A stretch of DNA of 64,000 nt, from NCBI RefSeq assembly GCF_014201825.1, contig NZ_JACHFJ010000009.1, positions 1 to 64,000 on the forward strand. The letters run 5' to 3'. This DNA is from Acidocella aromatica. Lineage in GTDB: Bacteria > Pseudomonadota > Alphaproteobacteria > Acetobacterales > Acetobacteraceae. The position numbers and the translations under genes were made by a program. Shown in pieces: positions 55,801 to 64,000 of the stretch (position 1 is the stretch's first letter; every line of letters begins with the position of its first letter). The notes beneath the pieces were generated by a model that was given only the letters and a program-made list of their open reading frames with translations, ran no database searches and was not told the DNA's origin.

Positions 55801-55899
55801 ATTTTTCGTGGTCTAAAATTTAAAGTTGCAAAAACAGGAAAACTTAGCGCGGCGGACGCGAATTAAGGGGTACGGCAACCCCAACCCAAGGAGATCACC
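55801..55899 (+). promoter_or_regulatory. Candidate flagellin promoter and leader
   Basis: An AT-rich block (55801-55845) contains TAAAATTT (55814) and TAAAGTTG (55821), each a 7/8 match to the sigma-28 -35 element TAAAGTTT. No good GCCGATAA -10 lies 11 bases downstream of either. A strong ribosome site AAGGAG sits 7 bases before the fliC ATG. The promoter assignment is tentative. Confidence 0.4.
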
Positions 55900-57396
55900 A
55901 TGTCGGCCGTAGGTTCCATTATGACCAATACCGGTGCACTGTCCGCGCTCAACTCCATCTCGAACACCACCACGACCAACAACAACCTGGAAAGCCAGCT
56001 TTCCAGCGGCCTGTCCATCAACTCTCCGTCTAACAACCCGGCCGGCTACATCACCGCGCAGGGCTTCACCTCCCAGCTGAACGGCCTGACGCAGGCTGTG
56101 TCCAACGCCAACCAGGGCGTCTCCCTGCTACAGACGGCGCAGGGCGCCATCACCCAGCAGGTCAGCGTTGTGCAGCAGCTCAACTCCATTTCCGTGCAGG
56201 CCGCCAACGGCACGCAGACCGCCGCTGAATCGCAGTCCCTGCAGACCCTGGCCAGCCAGCTGACCAGCCAAGTCTCCACCATCGCCAAGCAGACGCAGTT
56301 CAACAATATCAGCCTGCTCGACGGCTCTTTCCAGGGTGTGCAGTTCCAGGTTGGCGCCAATGAGGGGCAGACGATGAGCCTCTCTATTTCCAACACCAAT
56401 GCCAGCGCCATCGGCATGTGGCATTCCTCGGCCGGTGCCAATTACAAGGGCACCAATGGCACGGCCACGAATGGTAAGACGGGCAGCGCCGCCATCACGC
56501 TGGGGGCGCCGGCTTCCACGCTGGGGGCTTTTACGGCGGGTACCGCCACCATCACCGGCGCCAATGGCCAGACCGAGGCGGTGACCTCCAAGGCTGGTGA
56601 ATCCGCCGCGTCTTTGGCTTCGGCGATCAACAACCTGTCCAGCCAGGCTGGTGTGCAGGCTCAGGCTCATACCCAGGCCACCTTCCAGCTGAAAGCAGGC
56701 GGCAGCGGCCAGTATAAGTTCAGCATCCAGGCCGCGAGCAGCGGCGCCACCACGATCGGCGGCAAGCAGAACATCGTTGCCTCCTCGGCGGCGGGTGTGG
56801 TGTCCGAGATCAACAGCCAGTCCTCGACCAGCGGTATCGCCGCCTCGCTCGACAAGAACGGCAACCTCGTGCTGACTCAGTCCGCTGGCGAGAACATCAA
56901 CATCACTGGCGCCAGCTCCGGCTCGCTGACGGCGGTGGATTCCACCGGCACCGCCACGGGTGCGGTGATCAAGACTGGCGCTGCTTCCGCGGTTATCCAG
57001 GGCCAGCTGCAGCTGCAGTCCTCTGGTGCGTTCTCGGTCACCAGTGGTTCGGCCATTGGTGTGAAGGGCACTTCGAGCCTCGCAGATCTGGGCGATATCA
57101 ACGTGTCCAGCACCAGCGGCGCCAATGCCGCGATCAATGTCGTGAAGTACGCGCTGGCCACGCTGAACAACCAGGGCGGCACGCTGGGTGCCGTGCAGCA
57201 GAGCCTTACCGCCAACATTAACAACATGAACACCACCAGCCAGAATCTCACCACCGCCCTGGGCGTGGTGCAGGATGCCAACATCCCGGCTGTCAGCACT
57301 CAGCTGACCCAGTCGCAGATCCAGGCGCAGGCTGGTGTTGCGGCGCTCAAGGCTTCCACCCAGCTGCAGCAGTCGTACACCTCGCTGCTGCCGTAA
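55900..57396 (+). CDS. fliC: Flagellin
   Basis: A 498-residue filament protein. N-terminal D0/D1 helices (residues 10-150: LESQLSSGLSINSPSNNPAG, QGVSLLQTAQGAITQQVSVV) and the C-terminal helix (TQSQIQAQAGVAALKASTQL, near 472-492) are conserved and lack Cys. The centre (about 170-400) is a Ser/Thr/Ala/Gly-rich, variable surface region suited to O-glycosylation. It has its own likely promoter and a terminator. Confidence 0.97.
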   Translation: MSAVGSIMTNTGALSALNSISNTTTTNNNLESQLSSGLSINSPSNNPAGYITAQGFTSQLNGLTQAVSNANQGVSLLQTAQGAITQQVSVVQQLNSISVQAANGTQTAAESQSLQTLASQLTSQVSTIAKQTQFNNISLLDGSFQGVQFQVGANEGQTMSLSISNTNASAIGMWHSSAGANYKGTNGTATNGKTGSAAITLGAPASTLGAFTAGTATITGANGQTEAVTSKAGESAASLASAINNLSSQAGVQAQAHTQATFQLKAGGSGQYKFSIQAASSGATTIGGKQNIVASSAAGVVSEINSQSSTSGIAASLDKNGNLVLTQSAGENINITGASSGSLTAVDSTGTATGAVIKTGAASAVIQGQLQLQSSGAFSVTSGSAIGVKGTSSLADLGDINVSSTSGANAAINVVKYALATLNNQGGTLGAVQQSLTANINNMNTTSQNLTTALGVVQDANIPAVSTQLTQSQIQAQAGVAALKASTQLQQSYTSLLP

Positions 57397-57407
57397 ATTC
57401 AACCATG

Positions 57408-57432
57408 AGGCCGGAGCATCAAGCTCCGGCCT
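57408..57432 (+). terminator. Intrinsic terminator after flagellin
   Basis: A 10-bp perfect stem (AGGCCGGAGC / GCTCCGGCCT) with loop ATCAA, 11 bases after the fliC stop, followed by TTCCC. The U-tract is short, so some read-through into fliD is likely. Confidence 0.75.
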
Positions 57433-57461
57433 TCCCATTCCGTCTTTGCAATAGGTGATCC

Positions 57462-58856
57462 ATGACGTCCTCGGTTAGCTCGCTCAGTTCATCGGCTATT
57501 TCTTCCGAGATCAGCACCTATGCGACCAAGCTGCAGGCGCCGATCACTCCGTTGCAGTCCCAGGTTACGACCGAAAAGGCCCAGATTTCCGCCTGGGGCA
57601 GTATCAGCGGCGCGATCTCGACGCTGTCGCAATCGCTGTCGAACATCAAAGACCTGAGCACCATCAACAACAAAAGCACCAACAGCTCGGACAAGTCCGT
57701 GGCCACCATCACTGCCAGTAATTCGGCATCGTCGGGAACATATAATCTTACTAATGTCCAGTTGGCGAAACCGCAGGAAATCTATTCCTCTCTGCTTGGC
57801 TCTGGCAATTCTACGCTCTCGGGCGGCAAGGGTTCTCTTGTATTCACGCTGGGAGGCGGCAAAAGCGAGACTGTCTCCATCGGCTCCGGTAGCCTGACGC
57901 TGAACGATGTCGCGGCGGCCATTAATAAGGAGGCCGGCGGTGTTCAGGCCAGTGTCATCGGTACATCAGCCGGCGCCCGCCTGGTGCTGGAAAGCAGCGG
58001 GACCGGAAGTTCCGCGGCGTTCACGGTGTCAGGTACCGGCGCTCTGTCCCAGTTCGATTTCAACCCAAGTTCCAGCACGGCCAATAGCGGAGAAATCTTG
58101 GCGCAAACGGCAAAGGATGCCTCTTTCACACTCAATGGCGTGCCGATCGTCAGTGCCTCCAATACCCTTGCCAGTACCATCTCCGGCGTCACGATCACTC
58201 TTGCCGGTTCTGGCACAACATCGCTCTCGGTCAGCTCTTCCCCGGCTAATCTGTCCACTTCCGTGCAAGGCGTGGCCACAAGTCTTAATGCCGCCATTTC
58301 GGCAATTGCCGCGCAAACAAAATATGTTCCGGCCAGCTCAGCCGGTGGGTCCGCTCAGGCTGGTGTGCTGCTGGGGAATTTCTCAGCCACGGAGCTAAAG
58401 AGCGAGCTGATGACATCGGTCAGCAGCCTCGTCGCCAGCGGTGTGAGTGCGGGAGCCGCTGGCTTGTCCATTAGCAGCTCTGGTGTGATCAGCTTCAATT
58501 CAACCAGTTTTGCCAGCGAATATGCCAAGAACCCGACCGCCGTCGAAAAGCTGGTCGGCAACCTCTATCAAAAGCTCCATACAGTTTCCGTTGGTGCGAT
58601 TGGCGGCTCCGCCAGTTCGGCGGCAAGCTCCGGGGGCACGGAAAAGACAACTGGCTTTATCTCGGCGCAGACAACGTCTCTTAACGGCATCATTACCTCG
58701 ATCGACAGCCAGATCACGCAGTTCACCAAGCAAGGTTCGGCAGCGTTGAAGCGCATGGAAGCGCTTTATACAACGGCTGAAACCAAGGCCAGCTCGGCGT
58801 CGATTACCCAGTCCTACCTGAGCATCTTCAACAACTCATCCTCTTCAAGTAGCTAA
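57462..58856 (+). CDS. fliD: Filament cap protein FliD
   Basis: A 464-residue cap protein. The N-terminal FliD_N region (ISTYATKLQAPITPLQSQVT, within residues 13-32, then KAQISAWGSISGAISTLSQS) and the C-terminal FliD_C with the ITQFTKQGSAALKRMEALYTT helix are recognisable. Ser/Ala/Thr-rich throughout. It starts 30 bases after the fliC terminator. Confidence 0.93.
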   Translation: MTSSVSSLSSSAISSEISTYATKLQAPITPLQSQVTTEKAQISAWGSISGAISTLSQSLSNIKDLSTINNKSTNSSDKSVATITASNSASSGTYNLTNVQLAKPQEIYSSLLGSGNSTLSGGKGSLVFTLGGGKSETVSIGSGSLTLNDVAAAINKEAGGVQASVIGTSAGARLVLESSGTGSSAAFTVSGTGALSQFDFNPSSSTANSGEILAQTAKDASFTLNGVPIVSASNTLASTISGVTITLAGSGTTSLSVSSSPANLSTSVQGVATSLNAAISAIAAQTKYVPASSAGGSAQAGVLLGNFSATELKSELMTSVSSLVASGVSAGAAGLSISSSGVISFNSTSFASEYAKNPTAVEKLVGNLYQKLHTVSVGAIGGSASSAASSGGTEKTTGFISAQTTSLNGIITSIDSQITQFTKQGSAALKRMEALYTTAETKASSASITQSYLSIFNNSSSSSS

Positions 58857-58870
58857 CCGGAAACGACGTT

Positions 58871-59245
58871 ATGGATATGATCAACGAATACCGGGCATCG
58901 ATCTTCGACGGTAAGGCGGATGTGAATTGGCTGCATCACGGATGGCGCGGGCTTCGTTTGTACGGCCGTAGGGCTAAAGCCGCCATTGAGGCCGAGGATA
59001 TGGCCACCAAGGCCATAATGCTTGCCCGTGCGGACGAGCTGCTGACCCTGATGAGCGGGATTCTCGATACCAGCGATGGCAGCAAGCTCGGTCCGGCGCT
59101 CATGACCATCTACTCCGCCTTGCGTTTTACGCTGCTCCGGGCCAATACGGAGAACAGCAAACCGGCGCTCGACGATTTCGAAGCGGCGCTAGCGATTCTG
59201 GATCGCGACATGGCTAAAGTGTCTGAAGGTGCGTTAGTGGCATGA
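58871..59245 (+). CDS. fliS: Flagellin chaperone FliS
   Basis: A 124-residue all-helical protein downstream of fliD. The pattern LYGRRAKAAIEAEDMATKAIM then ADELLTLMSGILDTSDG fits FliS, which binds the flagellin C-terminus before export. It is divergent from enteric FliS but the size and position agree. Overlaps flgM (ATGA). Confidence 0.82.
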   Translation: MDMINEYRASIFDGKADVNWLHHGWRGLRLYGRRAKAAIEAEDMATKAIMLARADELLTLMSGILDTSDGSKLGPALMTIYSALRFTLLRANTENSKPALDDFEAALAILDRDMAKVSEGALVA

Positions 59246-59547
59246 CCAACACCATCCCCTCCCTGCCGACGGTATCTTCATCGGCTGTCATGAATGACTC
59301 TTCAACCGCGCCCACGAGCACCAAGCCGAATGCCGCGGCTGAGACCGCGCCACAAACCGAGGCCGTGACATTGAGCGACGCCGCACAGACCACCACCAAG
59401 CTGCTCTCCGCCGCACAGCAGTCGAACGGGGTGGACCAGACGACAGTTGCCCGCATTCGCAATGCGCTTGCCTCGGGCAGTTATAATGTGGCGCCGGAGG
59501 ATTTGGCGCAGGCGATGGCCACAGTACTGAAGGCGACGGGCAAATGA
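59242..59547 (+). CDS. flgM: Anti-sigma-28 factor FlgM
   Basis: A 101-residue protein, Thr/Ser/Ala-rich in the first half and with the conserved FlgM C-terminus: VTLSDAAQTTTKLLSAAQQS and VDQTTVARIRNALASGSYNV, followed by EDLAQAMATVL. It should hold the short FliA at 45553 inactive until export. It overlaps fliS and the following FlgN-like gene. Confidence 0.88.
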   Translation: MTNTIPSLPTVSSSAVMNDSSTAPTSTKPNAAAETAPQTEAVTLSDAAQTTTKLLSAAQQSNGVDQTTVARIRNALASGSYNVAPEDLAQAMATVLKATGK

Positions 59548-60008
59548 GCATCACCGGCCAATTCCGTTCCCTGGATATTAAGCTGGAAGCGCAGCCGATT
59601 TCTGACATGCTGGCCCATGGCCTGGAACTGGCCGAGAACCTTGGCCGCAAGCTTCATAACCTTGACGATTTGATGCTCACTGGCAGGCCAAATGAAATCT
59701 CGGATGCCGCCGCCGCAGTGGAGTGGGCGCTCAAGGATGCTTCTCCCACCTTTGCGGAGATCGCCGAAACCGTGAGCAGGCTCGGTGCCTCCAACTTGAT
59801 GACAGCGGCGGAACAGCTGCGGAGGATCCAGGAAGAGGATGCCGCCGGGCTGGCCGAGGCGCTGCGCGGCGCACTGGCCCGGTTCGCCAAGCGGTCGTTC
59901 AGCGCCAATAAGCGGGCGCAGCAATTCAACAGGGGGTTGAGTGCCGCGCTTCAATCCCTCCAGGCACTTGGCATGCAGGAGGGCGGCAGGCTGATCGCGG
60001 AAGCCTGA
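59544..60008 (+). CDS. FlgN-like export chaperone
   Basis: A 154-residue all-helical, Ala/Leu-rich protein starting in the flgM stop (ATGA). Position immediately after flgM, size and helical form fit FlgN, the chaperone for FlgK and FlgL. No sequence motif proves it, so flgN is a placement-based suggestion. The C-terminus has AQQFNRGLSAALQSLQALGM, which resembles the FlgN C-terminal substrate-binding helix. Confidence 0.55.
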   Translation: MSITGQFRSLDIKLEAQPISDMLAHGLELAENLGRKLHNLDDLMLTGRPNEISDAAAAVEWALKDASPTFAEIAETVSRLGASNLMTAAEQLRRIQEEDAAGLAEALRGALARFAKRSFSANKRAQQFNRGLSAALQSLQALGMQEGGRLIAEA

Positions 60009-60182
60009 AAAGCTCTGCTGCGCCGCACAAAACCATTTCAGGGCAGGCAAAATCCCTCCTGAACAGACGAGGGCATTGCATTATGCTGCTTGTTTGTCTT
60101 ATGGACAGCATCTCGGCTGTTGATAATATTCATCAGCATCATGTCGCCGGACAAAAAAGTATAAAACCTGAAGGGTTAAAAC

Positions 60183-61601
60183 ATGACTGCAATCACCCGG
60201 AGCGGAGAACGCCTCCAGAGGGATAGCCTCGGCCTCTCTCAGATCGTCGCCGCCACGCTGGCCAACATTGCGCCGGCCATGAGCTTCTTCTTTGGTTTTG
60301 GTCTCATCGCCTCGGGTGCTGGCGTCGGTGCGCCGCTCACCATTCTCACGGCGATGGTGGTTGTGCTCTTCCTCACGAACACCCTGGCGGAATTTTCCAA
60401 GTACCGCCCCAGCACGGGTTCCTTCGTGACCTTCATTGGCATGGGTTTCGGGCCGTCGGCCGGTGCTGCCGCCTCGCTCTTCGTTGTCACCGGCTACTGC
60501 ATCGCCGCTGCCTCCGTGGTGGTCATTTCCGGTGGTTGGGCCGCGAGCACGCTGCAGATTTTCCTGGGCATCAATATCCCCTGGCAGGTGCTGAGCGTCG
60601 CCGTCACCGTCATCGTTGGCGTTCTGGTGTCACGCGGCATCAGCCTGTCCACCACCTGGGCGGCGATTTTCTTCTATTTCGAGTTGGGTCTGCTGCTCAT
60701 CGGCGCCGTGATCATGCTCGTGGTTAATCGGCATGATATCTCCATGGCCCCGCTGATGCTTTCCAGCGTCACCGGCGGCTGGAAGGGCATCGGCCTTGGC
60801 TTCCCGCTGGCCATCTACCTCTTCATCGGCTGGGAAAACTCTGCGATGCTGGCTGAGGAAACCACCAACCCGCGCCGCAACGTTCCCCGCGCGCTTGTGA
60901 TTGGCACTCTCTCTATCGGTATTCTCTACATGTTCCTGGCCTTCGCCACGGAAACCGCGTTCCACAACAATCTGCAGGCGATCACCTCGTCCTCCATCCC
61001 GTTTGTCGACGCGTTCAAGGTTTCCGCCGCGGGCCTGCTGCTCATCGCCTATCTTGCCGGTGTCACCAGCATTTTCTCCTCGCTCATCGGTCTGACGAAT
61101 GCGCAAGCGCGCATCCTGTTCAGCTCCTCGCGCGAGGGCCTGCTGCCGCCGTTCTTTGGCAAGATCCATCCGCAGCACAAGACGCCGCATGCCGCGATGT
61201 GGGTTTACATCCTGGCCGCGCTCGCGATCGTCCTGGTGTTCGGCTACATCTACGACATCGACCCGGTGACCTTGTTCGGTGACACGGGCACCCTGGGCAC
61301 CATCCCGGTCGTGGTGACGTACCTCCTCACCAACCTCGCGCTGCCTATCTACATGTACCGCTACCACCGTGAGGATTTCAGCGCTGTGCGCCATTTCATC
61401 GTGCCGCTGGTTGGTACAGGCCTGATGCTGTTCCCGCTCTGGGGCCTGGTTGAGCCCGGTCAGCCCTATCCGTTCAGCCTGTATCCTAAGCTGGCCATTG
61501 GTCTGTTCGTGTTCTCGCTGGTTTACGGCATCATCCTGGCCAAGCGTAACCCGGATCTGGTGCACCGCATCGGCTCCTACGTGGCCGACGAAGAGTACTA
61601 A
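60183..61601 (+). CDS. APC-family amino acid permease
   Basis: A 472-residue permease with about twelve membrane segments of the amino acid-polyamine-organocation superfamily. Conserved features are the TM1 region ATLANIAPAMSFFFGFGLIA, within residues 24-43, and the TM6 WENSAMLAEETTNPRRNVPRA motif. The substrate is not decided. It has its own 174-bp upstream region and a strong terminator, so it is independent of the flagellar arm. Confidence 0.9.
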   Translation: MTAITRSGERLQRDSLGLSQIVAATLANIAPAMSFFFGFGLIASGAGVGAPLTILTAMVVVLFLTNTLAEFSKYRPSTGSFVTFIGMGFGPSAGAAASLFVVTGYCIAAASVVVISGGWAASTLQIFLGINIPWQVLSVAVTVIVGVLVSRGISLSTTWAAIFFYFELGLLLIGAVIMLVVNRHDISMAPLMLSSVTGGWKGIGLGFPLAIYLFIGWENSAMLAEETTNPRRNVPRALVIGTLSIGILYMFLAFATETAFHNNLQAITSSSIPFVDAFKVSAAGLLLIAYLAGVTSIFSSLIGLTNAQARILFSSSREGLLPPFFGKIHPQHKTPHAAMWVYILAALAIVLVFGYIYDIDPVTLFGDTGTLGTIPVVVTYLLTNLALPIYMYRYHREDFSAVRHFIVPLVGTGLMLFPLWGLVEPGQPYPFSLYPKLAIGLFVFSLVYGIILAKRNPDLVHRIGSYVADEEY

Positions 61602-61611
61602 GCCAAAACAG

Positions 61612-61639
61612 CAAGGGCGGCACTCCGGTGCCGCCCTTG
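61612..61639. terminator. Terminator between the APC permease and the 2Fe-2S gene
   Basis: A 12-bp perfect stem (CAAGGGCGGCAC / GTGCCGCCCTTG) with a 4-nt loop TCCG, 10 bases after the permease stop and 6 bases from the convergent gene's stop. It can serve both directions, although the U-tracts are short. Confidence 0.75.
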
Positions 61640-61645
61640 GTCGTT

Positions 61646-61981
61646 TCAGGGGAGCATCAGCTCCTTCACCCGCCCTCCGGCCTGGATGTGCTTTTCCAGC
61701 ACTTCATCCACGGCCTCAAACGAATCCAGCTTGTACCACACCCCCTCGGGGTACAGCACGGCGCAGGGGCCAAGCTCGCAGCGGTCCAGGCACCCGGCCT
61801 GATTCACCCGCACGCCCTCGATGCCCAGTTCCTTCACCCGCGCCTTCATGTAGTCGCGGATCTTCTCGCTGCCCTTGCTGGCGCAGCATCCGCGCTGATG
61901 CCCCTCAGGCCGCCGGTTTCCGCACACAAACACATGGGTGGAAAAATAAAGCGCCGGATCGTCGTCGTGCCTCGTGCCCAA
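61646..61981 (-). CDS. 2Fe-2S thioredoxin-like ferredoxin
   Basis: A 111-residue protein. HVFVCGNRRPEGHQRGCC near the N-terminus, and CLDRCELGPCAVLYPEGVWY in the centre, match (2Fe-2S) ferredoxin-domain proteins of the thioredoxin-like fold, with Cys ligands in both parts. TTG 61981 is the preferred start because AAGGAG lies 8 bases upstream on the minus strand; longer frames upstream run antisense through the next gene. Electron partner unknown. Confidence 0.85.
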   Translation of the reverse strand: MGTRHDDDPALYFSTHVFVCGNRRPEGHQRGCCASKGSEKIRDYMKARVKELGIEGVRVNQAGCLDRCELGPCAVLYPEGVWYKLDSFEAVDEVLEKHIQAGGRVKELMLP

Positions 61982-62038
61982 GTCTGTTGCTCCTTGCCGT
62001 TTGTGCCTATCTAAGCTGCAAACTGGGGAGCAGGCAAA

Positions 62039-64000
<1,962 letters not shown>

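Noticed and set aside
56128-57438. A 436-codon open frame antisense to flagellin
   Set aside because: It mirrors the GC-rich fliC frame, has unlikely composition (Arg, Gly, His rich) and no recognisable domain. The flagellin frame is unmistakable.

Overview
The window is a 64 kb stretch of a high-GC alphaproteobacterial chromosome. Protein similarity recalled from memory (ispE, phaR, the COX15 pair, cytochrome c, fdxA/carD context) points to Acetobacteraceae, perhaps an Acidocella/Acidiphilium-like acidophile; this is an inference and was not searched. Genes are densely packed with many ATGA/GTGA overlaps. I see no insertion sequences, prophage, CRISPR array, rRNA operon or plasmid functions. 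There is one tRNA gene, tRNA-Gln(UUG).

Region 1 (1-23.9 kb) is housekeeping. It holds the 3' end of pgi, a short histidine kinase, tRNA-Gln, ispE, a TPR lipoprotein, apaG, folE with a guanine-deaminase-like gene, a tandem pair of COX15/heme A synthase-like genes, tldD, a carD-fdxA-S4-SUV3 helicase block, hisN with a membrane di-heme cytochrome c, kdsB-pheA, and rho. A storage/ketone-body module follows: scoB-scoA, then phaA-phaC with a mini phaE-like gene, divergent from the repressor gene phaR. The sequence between phaE-like and phaR contains a dyad that fits the PhaR motif I recall from Bradyrhizobium.

Region 2 (23.9-60.0 kb) is a nearly complete flagellar locus in two divergent arms separated by a single-domain response regulator and two AT-richer intergenic spacers. 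The minus-strand arm is flgBCDEFGHIJK-fliLOPQR-flhB. The plus-strand arm is fliE-fliF-fliG-fliK-fliM/N-fliQ2-flhA-fliA-motA-motB-orf84-fliH-fliI-fliJ-flgL-GT-flgA, then fliC with its own likely promoter and terminator, then fliD-fliS-flgM-flgN-like. Unusual points: (a) FliM and FliN are one continuous 420-residue ORF with a strong internal Shine-Dalgarno and ATG exactly where FliN would begin; (b) an 1146-residue protein with a sulfotransferase-like N-terminus followed by glycosyltransferase-like domains lies between flgL and flgA just upstream of flagellin, which suggests flagellar glycan assembly; (c) the sigma-28 factor is very short and has no room for region 3; (d) there are two FliQ homologues; (e) FlgJ is dual-domain and FlgM/FliA are present, while the usual alphaproteobacterial flaF/flbT are not seen. 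Apart from the orphan receiver protein there are no chemotaxis genes.

Region 3 (60-64 kb) holds an APC-family permease, a small 2Fe-2S ferredoxin-like protein on the minus strand, and the first 654 codons of a DUF255/thioredoxin-domain protein that runs off the window.
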